From Heterostelium album PN500 (taxonomy: Eukaryota > Evosea > Eumycetozoa > Acytosteliales > Acytosteliaceae), in the NCBI RefSeq assembly GCF_000004825.1, contig NW_008805075.1:373788-437787 (forward strand): a stretch of DNA of 64,000 nt, read 5' to 3'. Numbering within the stretch: position 1 is the first letter of the stretch; each line of letters begins with the position of its first letter. Of this stretch, positions 11,783 through 22,962 are shown one piece after another. A program made the translations under genes and the position numbers. The notes below the pieces were generated by a model. That model saw only the letters and a program-made list of their open reading frames with translations, was not told where the DNA came from and made no database searches.

Positions 11783-11815
11783 CCACCATATTAATTTAAT
11801 ATCCCCAGTAAAATA
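11783..11815 (+). repeat. diverged extra copy of the element's right end
   Basis: The sequence CCACCATATTAATTTAATAT followed by CCCCAGTAAAATAC resembles the right arm CCGCCACATAAATTTAATGA / CGCCAGTAAAAC in the same direction. It may be an older nested end or an end duplication. Confidence 0.4.
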
Positions 11816-14636
11816 CTTAATTTTTTTTTTGAACCTAAATTTTGTTGAATCGTAGTAAAAAAAGTATCCCTTTTGTTATTTGTTGTATCATTTGTATCAT
11901 TCTATACCCTGTTATTTCATCTATATCTTTCTTTTAACTAAATTTATTTTAAAAAATGAATTAGAAAATGCCTCAGTTTGTTTTAACTACTGGTATATTG
12001 TTATCAATCAATGATATGTTCTTTGCATCTATGAACAAAGACAAAAATTATTTTTAGTAAGTTTTCAATGTGACATTGACATTTATTGTTTAATTATAAG
12101 TTCTTTTAATTAATAATGATTTACAATTTAAATTTTTTATTTTAAATGTTAAATTTTTTTCGATGATAGTGGTTGTGGCTGTTTTTCACAATTTTTTTTT
12201 CTAAGTTTTTGCAATAGAGATTAATATTAAAAAAATAAAATAAAATATCAAACCTTGTTAGATTTTAATAAAAATTAGATAAATAGAAAGTATTTTTATA
12301 GTAGATTTAGAATATAAAGTTTGATTTATTCTTTAAAAAAAATTTGAAAGAGTTTGGCCTCTGTTTTTCGATGGGTAAAATGAGTTTTCCAATCTGCATC
12401 GGAGTTCGGAGCAAGCTACAACAAACCCGAGAGATCAAAGAATACAGGGACAGACATATTTATCAATGTTATGAAAGATTCAATCAATTTCTCAAAGATC
12501 TTCAATCAAAAATTGCTGTTCAAAAAATGGTTATTGTAATATGGGAAATTTATATGAGAAAATCAATGATAGGCAACTAGCGAAATAGATATTAAACAAT
12601 GGACCCTACTGATTAAATAAAGCACATATATCAAATAGAAATGGTTCAACACACGATATGTGATCTTGAATTTCTATCGATTCCTTGAATAGTGGATATA
12701 AGCTGGTATCTTTCACTTTGCCAATCTTCACTAAATATTAAATTTTTGGTTTTTATTTGAATCAAACACAATCAAATCAACAATAACCATATAAAATTCA
12801 ATTGTATAATGTTAGCGATACGAAAAAGCAACTTTGTATTATAGTAGATTGACAAGAAAGTGAGTTAATAAATGAATAAATGAATAAATATAATATATAT
12901 GAATATAAATATATAAATATATAAATATATAAATATATAAATATAAATAAATATAATATTTAAATAAATATAAAAAATATAAATAAATATAACACTGAAA
13001 ATAAATATAAATATTAAGATAGATATAAAGATAAATATAAATAAATAAATATAATACATATATTGATATATAGAGAAATAAATAAATTACTGGATGAATA
13101 AATAAATGTATGAAAGGAAGAAAGAAGAATGGGTGGATGAAAGATTGAAAGAAAGAAAGAAAGAAAGAAAGAATGGATGAAAGGAAGAATGAAAGTGAAT
13201 TAGGTGCTAATTCACTGCAGTGCAAATAAATAGAAATATAGTGTAAGAATATAAATATGTAAAGCGTTGAGCACAATGTGCACTGGACTAATACAGTACT
13301 TATATTGTATTACCTATATCTATTTATTTATAGAATGATACATACCATATAAACAAATTAAAGGCAAAACTAACCTATACTTTTTTGGAGAAAAAAAAAT
13401 AAATTTGAATTAGTTATCTTGAATATACTTGATTATTTACCCACCCTGCACTGAGTGTGCTCCTGGTAATCCATTCTATTATTATTCACGACTATCATAT
13501 CAAAATGGAGAAAATCTACATGATAACCGGGTGGCTCGTTCGATGCACCTTTATTGTTGTTACTCAACAATATTTTTCTATTTAAAACAAAAAAGTTAAT
13601 AAGTAAGAATGTTTATCCAAATTGATTTTCAATTACATACATTTTATTTTTAAAGATTGTAGCTGAGTCGATATAATAACTTGACCACCTTAGTTAGAAA
13701 TATTGACTAGTTGGCCCTTTATATATTCTAAAGTGGTGCATTTTAAAATATATAGTTTTATAGTGTGCCTACCATATAATGCCGGATTGGTCTGTATCAA
13801 ATAAGTTAGTAAAACATTAATTGAATAATGTATACTAGACATTATTGAGTGACAGCCAGATGGGAGTCTTCATCTTTTACATTCGGTAATACCAGAATAA
13901 TTTGTCGTAGGCATACAAAATTATCTGATATGTTGAACATAAATTAATGACATACGAAATATAATAAAGAAGTAAATAAAATTTATATTAATAAAATTAT
14001 ATGCGTATACCTTTATTGGACTATTCTCTTGATTAAAAATACAAATAAAATCTAGAAAGATCACATTCTTTGTATGAATTGACCTTTGTATAATAGAATG
14101 AATTAGTTAAGTACATTCACAACTGCTCAGCTGCTATATAAGGAACTTATACTTACAATGAACTAAAACATAATATAAAACAAAATTTACTACTACCAAA
14201 TCAATATGCTTCAACATTCAAACACTCCAGATAATGAATCAGGTTGAAAGCGTTATTCTAAAATAATATAGCAAAGTGCTCACATGTTGAATTGTGTTTT
14301 TGTTAATAACCAAAATCACCTTATTCAATGTTGAAATAAATTTGATTTGAAATGTACTAGACCAGACTCCCATCCGAATATATACATAGCTTCATCAAAC
14401 CCATAACAACAAATGAAAAAATAGGCGAATTGATTGCAAAATTCTTTACACACTACTGCATATACTATTTCAAAACAAGCAATCAAAAATTATTGAATAA
14501 TTATGATCCACTAAAGATATGTCAAAGAAATAAAAATAAGTAATCTGTATTCATTAAAATAAAACAATTATTTACTTACACTATCTTTTATGCCTAAACA
14601 TCTCCACATACCAAAAAGATTATAATAAAATTTGAA
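11816..14636. other. long decayed intergenic region
   Basis: No intact gene. The AAATAT-rich tract at 12880-13075 and the GAAA/GGAA tract at 13106-13195 are simple repeats. Minus-strand islands are protein-like. At about 12740-12612 one encodes KVKDTSLYPLFKESIEIQDH and on to a stop. At about 13660-13610 one encodes WSSYYIDSATIFKNK, followed by a GTATGT donor. At about 13575-13448 one encodes ASNEPPGYHVDFLHFDMIVV and QEHTQC. The last two would join in phase and suggest exons of a secreted or adhesion-type protein, but I could not find a start or end. A plus-strand frame at 12344-12580 (78 codons) has a plausible stretch, YRDRHIYQCYERFNQFLKDL, but no context. Confidence 0.4.
12880..13195. repeat. 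low-complexity AAATAT and GAAA repeats
   Basis: Imperfect AATATAAATA units fill roughly 12880-13075, then purine-rich GAAA/GGAA units run to about 13195. Long minus-strand frames across them (Ile/Tyr/Phe strings) are artefacts of the repeat. Confidence 0.8.
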
Positions 14637-17600
14637 TTATAAAAATGATTTTAAAACATTTCCAATCATATTTTGAATTGGTCTTATTACCAGGTTTGAT
14701 AATGGGTTCTTAATAAGTAGAGTGGAGAAGAGCTGTCCATAGTCCGCTATGGCTGTGAGGCATGGAATTCTTATAATAAGTTCTCGTAGAGATGGCCAAT
14801 TGGATAAGAAGTCACCGGCATTGTTCATGTTTTCGTCTTCTTCTGCGGTATTCAACTGGTCCTTGATCTTTTCATATGGAATACAGAATCGATCGATCTC
14901 CATTGCATCGTCAGTTTCCTCAACTTGTTCCATGATAGGATCTTCATGTGATGTCATTTCTACATCATTTGATGCTGCTGCTTCTGACTGTGGTGGAGAT
15001 TGTTGTTGCAGTATTTGTGAAAGTTGTTGTAAATAGTTGATTTGTTGTTGTCTATAATCTTGAATCTGCGAGTTGTAATTGTTATCGATTTCAAAGATTA
15101 CGACAATTTCTTTTGCTGGTTTTGATTGTTCCGTTGATTGAACTGTAGTGTTGTGTTGAATAGGAGTATGGAGTGGTGTTTGGGTTGGAGTTTGGATTGG
15201 TGATTGAGATGGAGTTTGGATTGGTGTTTGGGATTGTGTTGGAATTGGTGTTTGGATTGGTGTTTGGGATGGTGTTTGAATTGGTGTTTGGGATGGGGAT
15301 TGGATTGGTGTTTGACTATTTACATGAGTTGATTTGTGATGTTTTTGATTGTCCATTGATTCTTGATTATTATCTTCTTCTCTTATTCTTTTTTTTGTTG
15401 AATTGTTATTATTATTATTGTTATTGTTATTTATTTGGTTATTTATTTGGTTATTTATTTTTTTATGTTGACTATTATTGTCACAATCATCCTCTCTTTC
15501 TTTTCTTTTACCACTATAAATCAAGCTCGATCCGATATCATGATCATCGTCACCAAAATCAATCGATTCGATATCAAACAATGGTTTACTTTGGGTATTT
15601 TGTGTATTATTATGTGTATTATTATGTGTATTATGTGTATTATTCTGTGTATTATTCTGTGTATTAATTTGTTTATTATTTTGTGTACTATTTTGTATAT
15701 TATCTTGTGTATTATTCTGTGTATTATTTTGTGAATTAGTCTGTTTTGTTTTCTTTGTTCCTCTGTAGCCTCTTCTTCTTTTGTTTGTACCAGAGAGTGT
15801 TTGGTCTGGTGTAGTTGTGGTAGCTGGTTTTGGTGAAGATTGAGATGAAGTAGAAGCAGCTTGTGAATTTGAAAGTGTTGGTTGAGATGGTGACTGAGGT
15901 GACGAAACAATTTGTTGTGTTCTTGAAGGTGTGGGTTGTGGAGCTAATTTAGATGTTACATTGGCATAAGTATTTATAATATCGCTCATCTCTTTTGCCT
16001 TTTCCTTATTTGATTCGTCTACATTCTTGGCAATCTCATTCATTTCTATCATGGTGTTTAGATAGGTGGTATGTGCCTTATCTCGAGCTGGTTTCCAAGA
16101 CTGTGCCTCCTCCTTGGTGGTCGATTCGTAGCCTCTGGAAATTGTAGTCTCTTTACCAACTTGACTTTTCATAGCAGAATATTTGTAGATAGTCATTTTG
16201 TCAACTTCATTTCCACCCATGAATTTAATGTAATGTTTATTGGCACGCATCTTTTTTTTATAAAAAAATATTGATTAATAATTGTTTTGAATACAAATTA
16301 TATAATTGATTAACTTACTGATCTATTATCTAAAAACTGGAAACGATGATACTCTGTAAAACCAGGAAAGATCTTTATTTCTTTCTGTTTCAATTCCTTT
16401 GGGTTATGAATTTCGACTGTTACTTTGATGGTAACAGCTTCCTTCTCTGATTCAGAGGTCAATTTGTATGTTCTTTGATAGTTGTTGTTGTCAGTGGTAC
16501 TCTTGATTGCATTGATAACATCTTGATCTGTATAGATTGAATCTTTGAAACTCGACTTGTCTGCTATCGCTCTAGAAACCATTGAAAAATGTTGATCGCA
16601 TTCACTCTTTCCGTGATAGGGTGCAAAAGTATTCAATTCGACGAGATACTTTCTTTTGGTTTTGTTTGGAGTGTTTGGATCAGCTACTTGCAACTTTGAC
16701 AATGTATGCATATATGAAAGTATTTCATTTGACTTGAAGTGTCTAGCATTATCACACCAAAATGTAATTTTGTTGATATTTAGACTGGTGAATAATGGAT
16801 CATTGATTAATTTGTCGAGACATGAAATTGCAAATGTCGAACAGTGATTAAGTACTTGTGAAAGACAGTCATAGTAGTGAGTCTTCAGCTTGTCACCTTG
16901 CTTATAGAAGAGGACCATTCCAAAGAAGGTACGAGCAGGTTGTTGGTAAAATTCATGGCTTACTTGCACTTTGGATTTACCTAATGATATATTCTCTTTA
17001 AAATCACAGAGAATAATACACTCTCCTGCCTTTAACTCATTTTTCTAAATAAAAAAAAAAAAAAATTTCATTAATAAATCATTAACTAAATGTATTAATA
17101 AAATTATAATTACACATGTCAAATAATCATTCTTTCTTTGCTGAACAAACATCTTGTGAATAGTCAAGATTTCAAACAGTTTATGATCTTGATCTGAAAG
17201 TTGCCCAAACTTAATTCGTTTTGACTCGAGAGCCTGATACTGAACACACATTGGACACATGTCGGTTCGATTCTTCATTTCTCTGACATACTCTGGTACG
17301 AAACTGTAAAATGCACTTCTACCCATGAGTGGATACTTGACTTGATCAACTTCACTCTTCTTGAGGTAATCTGTAAAGCAGGTATTTATGTTTCCTAAAG
17401 CAAGGTTCTTGATTGGCACCAACTCGAATGCTCGTTTACCATCTGCGTCGAGTTCTTTGCTGTACAACCTCATGTTTTTACTTGATTCTTCAGTTATATC
17501 TTTCATATTGAAGTAACCTTCGACCGCTGTCCTTAGCATCGTGGTTCTTTGTCTTCTTGTCATTTGTCCATTGTGTGTAAATTTAGATCTCCAATTGCTG

Positions 17601-18378
17601 ATCTCTTCTGCATTAATCAGTCTACCTGCACCATACTTATGTACGTGTTGAATTGCACGATTCCACGCATTATTATCTATTGTGATTCCAAACTCTCTGA
17701 TTTCCTTAGAAGTGTAAAAAGGAACTAAACTTGATAACAATCTAGATTGGGAATATTAGTATCAATGATATACAAAATCGCGAGCATTACAAAACACTTA
17801 CCTTGTTTTTTCATATCCATCTCTATCTGTATATTGGCCACTCTGAAGTGATGAAATAACATATGACAACGCAACAGCATGTGTGGTTGCTCCAGGTATC
17901 TCTTCATATATCTCCTTATATCCCTTTCTGAATTCTTCTGTTGTAGTAATACTACCATCTTTCTTTAATTCTTCAAGAACCTGAATATATTTATAGTTAA
18001 AAGTATTAACAATAATCATTCAAAACAACAGTTTATGATATGTATAGTTGTCAATAGTGTACCTGCTTTCTAGTGGTATTCTTTGTTAACCAATCTTTCA
18101 TTAAATGTGTCTGTTGATCAATCGTTACTTTGTTATGTTTTTTTGGTGATGCTATTACATTGCACTGAAGTTGTTATTAAATTTAAAACTTTACTTTTAT
18201 TACCAGACCTCTCTGATAATTCACTATAGTCCTTATAACGATTACTCTTGACTGGTTTAGTGTTTGAATCACTAACTGATTTTATTGAATTCAATACTCC
18301 TTGTGTATAATTATTGAAATAGGGAGCCAATGATGGACTATTATTACTCTTATTTTGTGTAGTTAATCTGCTTGCCAT
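14637..18378 (-). CDS. transposase-derived protein with DDE/RNase H-like core
   Basis: Exons: 18378-about 18200 (donor unclear), 18164-18063, 17980-17802, 17741-17114, 17044-16319 and 16250-14637, about 1,150 residues. Exon 4 carries a CPMC pair and a conserved helical region. Exon 5 has the three acidic spots expected of a DDE/RNase H-like transposase: ILCDFKENISLG, then KITFWCDNARHFKSNE, then APYHGKSECDQHFS. The last exon is a disordered Gln/Asn/Ser/Thr tail with N runs and a 15-unit QTPIQTPSQ-type repeat near 15165-15315, ending in a short hydrophobic helix. No terminal repeats or target duplication are visible around it, and it has introns and long host-like repeats, so I infer a domesticated or old transposase gene. 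It is divergent from the Fanzor-like gene, starts 1.4 kb apart. The frame change between exons 1 and 2 is not fully resolved. Confidence 0.65.
15165..15320 (-). repeat. coding tandem repeat, Thr-Pro-Ile-Gln units
   Basis: Imperfect 12-18-bp units encode TPIQTPSQ and variants inside the last exon of the transposase-like gene. They sit between an Asn run and a Gln-rich stretch. Such repeats are usually length-polymorphic. Confidence 0.75.
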
Positions 18379-19795
18379 TTTAAAATAAAACTTAATTAAA
18401 ATAACGAATCAAAAATCAAATATAAATAATTAAAAAGAATCAGTGATTTTTAAAAAAAAAAGCAAAACACAAAAAAGCATAGCCACATGATAATAAGTAT
18501 TAGTTTGATGCACCTCTTTAACAATATTTCTATTAATGATTAAATCTATAGATTGTTTTATTTTTTTCTTTATTATTAAATTTTAAATACATATATTGTG
18601 TTTTGTTTTTTAAATAACTCTCTTTTGATCCATGTATAACCACATGACCAACAGTCTACCTGTTTGTAGAATAATACCAAAGAGGTTACGAGGGGTCATA
18701 ATGTTCACGAATTGATGAACATTATATTTCCTCGATATATTTTCTTTGACATTCGAAACAATGTTGAATTGCTCTAAGCATTATTAGTTAGCTAAAATAA
18801 AACCATTGGTTTTCACCAAATCTTGACAATAATTAAAAGGTTCACGTTTCTCAGCTGCTCTTCTCCTATAGAATTCTCTGAATGATGATGATGGTTTAAC
18901 CAGTCAGTTAATTAAAGTTGTTTAAAAGTGAAAAAATAAAATAAATCTATATCTTTATAAATATTACATCCACTATCCTTTTTAGCCAATCTATGATTAC
19001 ATGTGCTTGTTTATATGTTTATTTTACTTTTTAGTTGAGCAATAGAACTAATTCTGTTATTGAACTCAAACTTTGTAATTGTTTCTGTTATTGAAACGCA
19101 TGCTAATCGGTCATTGTCCAGTAATTAACCTTTATTTACTAATTTACTACATCTCGTATATCTTGGTGATAAATATTCAAATAATAATTAAATTATAACT
19201 ATATTTTAAAAGAATGAATTAAGATGTCTGTTTTCTTTTGTTTTGAGTGCAAAAAAAAAAAAACCAAACCCAAAATATAAATAAAAAAAAAAGTTATTTT
19301 CAAATGATCCAAACTACCTTGGATATTAGAAAAAGAATCTTTTTTTTCTTTATCCTCGATTCTTGGTAAAAAACTTTTGGAATTAAGTTTTCAACCTCTT
19401 TTTTAATATGGAGAGAATTTGACGCATTACAACTAAACTATTCTTTTTTGTTTTGACAAAACCAAATTTTTTCATTTTAATTTTTTTACTTTACAAACCT
19501 TCAAAATAAAACAACAAATACAATCTTCAAATTTATTTAATAGTTACTATTTCTTTTTTTTTAATATTATATCTATTCTTTTTTATTCTTTATCTTTTCT
19601 TTATATTATTATTTATTATTTATTTTATTTGTTTATATATAGTTTTATTAGTTCAAAGTTATTTATTTATAATTTTTATTTATTATTATTTATTTATATT
19701 TATATTTTTATTTATTATTATTTATTTATATTTATATTTTTATTTATTTTCTATTTATTTTCTATTTATATATTTTTTTATTTATTTTATCAAAT
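18379..19795. promoter_or_regulatory. 1.4-kb divergent intergenic region
   Basis: The region lies between the divergent starts of the transposase-like and Fanzor-like genes and should contain both promoters. It is AT-rich, with dense T tracts in the last 300 bp before 19796. I see no terminal inverted repeat and no RNA gene in it. Confidence 0.4.
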
Positions 19796-21708
19796 ATGTC
19801 AACATATAAAACTATTAGTGATTTAAAACTAGAGGATTTTATCAATAATGAAACTTTTTCAAGTAAATCAAAAATAGAATCACAAGACGCAACCAATCTT
19901 CTTTTCCATCTTCATAATATTATTCATAGTTTTTATTTAAAAAATATTAATAATTTAAATAATAGTAATTTTAATAATATATCTATTTATATAGAAAAGA
20001 ATCTTAATAATATAAACTCTAAAGATATCTATAATCAATCAGATTCAATAACAATCAATTATCAAACTTTACAATATATTGTAAATAGATTATGTAATAA
20101 AAAAGATAGAGATGAAACAAAAGGAATAAATAAAATATTGGGAAAGGGAGAAATATCTGTATTGGAAGTATATAAAAAAATATCTCTAGAAAATACAAAG
20201 TGAGTATCATTAAAGTTTTAAAAATAAATTTTGTTTTAAAATCAAACTAATAATAATTTTATATCCAGGAAACAACTTAAGGTGTTTATTAAGGAATACA
20301 GGGAGAGTAAAGTTTTCCAATTATTACCAGTCGATCAAAACAGCAATTATGATACTACTCAAGTTGCAAAACAACTCACAACCAATATAGTAAATCACCT
20401 CTCAGTTCAACTTTCAAATCATATTAGAGATATAATGAAATTATACAATGCAGCAATTAAAGAGCTCCTTCCAGATCCAGAGATAGATCGTACAGAGACC
20501 CTTCGATTTCTTATTAAATACAACATTGTAAGTTTATTTTTTTATTATTTATCAATAATAGAAATATAATTAATATTGTTTTTTTTTACAATTATTTTTT
20601 AGGCATCAATCTTACCAAATAAAGAAATTAATAAATTGTTGGCAGACAATAAGTTAGAAAATACAGATCCAACTGAGAATATTATAAGAATTATAAATAA
20701 CAATTTAGATTATTCAACTCTCAACCTCAGCAAACTATACTCATTTTTTAATGGATATGATTTTGAAAAGCTTCAACAAATGGAGAAAGGTGTATTCACC
20801 AACAGCTGGAAATTTTTTTCAATTGGATTGGGCAGTGTTTTTTTTAAATTTCAAAAAAACATTGAGGAAATAGGGCATCAAGTGGAATTTGCACAGCTTG
20901 TTAATTCTCTGAACCAACATATCGAACATTCTAATTTATTACAAGGTATGTTTAAATATATTTATAAACATTTCTATTAATGATTAAAATTAACTTTTTT
21001 AATTATTTTTTTTAATAAATAGTTGTAAAAGATGGTAAACAACTCTTGGATGTATTAGGCAAACAAGAAGAGCCATTGTTGGTAAACACGTCTGCTCCTA
21101 GAGATATCAAATTTACCAACTCGGAAAGCCATTTGGTTATTTGGGTTCGATCAATCTTTAAGAATATCTCAAAATATGGAGATCAGAATTTGGATAAAAT
21201 TCAAAAGAGATTATCGTTCTTTATACCAGCAGCACCAACCTCATCAACAACCACAACTGCAACTACTCCAACAACAACAACAACAAAAGTGAGTTTTTTC
21301 AATTGTAATTCCAAGCATCACGAGGCACTTGGATTAGCGAAGCCAACACCGGTAGTAGACAGATATCGAGATTCAAATATTTGCAGTACATGTCAGTATC
21401 ACACCAATAGCAGAAGAAAAGAAAATCGAAAAGACATTTTAGCAACAGATATAATTAAATCTTTAGGCGATTTAAAACAAGAAGATAATAGTAAAGTAAA
21501 TCAACTTTTAGTTATAGTAAAGGATATAATAGTAGAAGTTTTTAAATCAGAGATAAATGACAATTATAATATAGATACTTTAATAGAGATATTAAAGATA
21601 GAAAAGGAGAAGTATGATCATCGCGATAGTAAAAAGAAAAACAAGAAGAATGAGAAGAAGAAAGAGAAGAAGAAGCAAAAGCAAACAAAGTTTAAAAAAT
21701 CTACAACC

Positions 21709-21758
<50 letters not shown>

Positions 21759-21864
21759 CCAACAGTAATCAACAACCTTCTCTACGATCTATATTTGATG
21801 ATAATGATGATTTCGAATTTAAAAGTGATGATCCAATAGCAGCAACAACAACAACAGATTCAAC

Positions 21865-21900
<36 letters not shown>

Positions 21901-22655
21901 TTTAGAAGGATCAGACCAATCCTATCACCCAGAAGAAACCACTGCCAATGGTTTTTTTGATATCTTGAATTATTTCTCCCGAATGCCACTTCCATCAGGT
22001 AGCTCCAAAGATACTAGTGCTAGCCGTGCAGATCAATTGCAAGATCTGCAGATGACTGAAAAACCAATCTCTCCGTATTCTCTCAGTGAAGGACCACCGG
22101 ATCCAGATGTAATATTCGTATCAGACCACCTTGATTCAATGGTTCACCAAAAGAGAAGGTTGAATGAGAATACCATATACTACGATATTAAAAGTTGCTC
22201 TTGGCTTTTTGTAGATCCATCCAACTCAAAGGATTTGTCTGATGAGCAGCTCCTATCAATCAAGGTGAACCGTATAAAGCAAATCCTACAACTTGGTAAA
22301 GGTACCTTCTTTCTTTGTGGTATAGCATTATGGAAACTTCTCCGAGTTCTTATCACGAATGAAGAGGTCAATATCACTAATAGAGATCATTGGTATACAT
22401 CAATGAAATTGACTTGTAGCTTTGCCGGTCGCTCCATCACATTATTTCTGTTATCAGATCCTTGTCATTCATCAACAATAACAAAACAAGGATTCCAACA
22501 TTATTCAAACTGGAAAAAGGATACAGCTATAAATATCATCGACTCGGAGGTAAAACCAACTACAACCACCACCATCTCCAAATCTCCTCATATCAACAAA
22601 AGCAATAGAAATAGGAGATTGATATTTATCAATAACAAGGTTGTAGAGAGTGATG

Positions 22656-22688
<33 letters not shown>

Positions 22689-22887
22689 TTTCAACTCAAT
22701 ATTGTAGTGGTGATGATAAGATGATTCATGAAGATAAAGAAACATTAGGTACCGATCAATGTATGGAGGATGATGTCTCTAACGATACTTCAAATGAATC
22801 TATTATTTCAGCTAATGACCCACCAACACCAACCACTACTACCACTACCACTACTACCACTACCACTACTACCACTTCCACTACTAC

Positions 22888-22962
<75 letters not shown>

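Noticed and set aside
12839-13276. 145-codon minus-strand frame rich in Ile, Tyr and Phe
   Set aside because: It is a translation of the AAATAT and GAAA simple repeats.
13850-14375. short inverted match (CAGATGGGAGTCT and AGACTCCCATCCG)
   Set aside because: 13 bases with a mismatch at 500-bp distance is within chance for the window.
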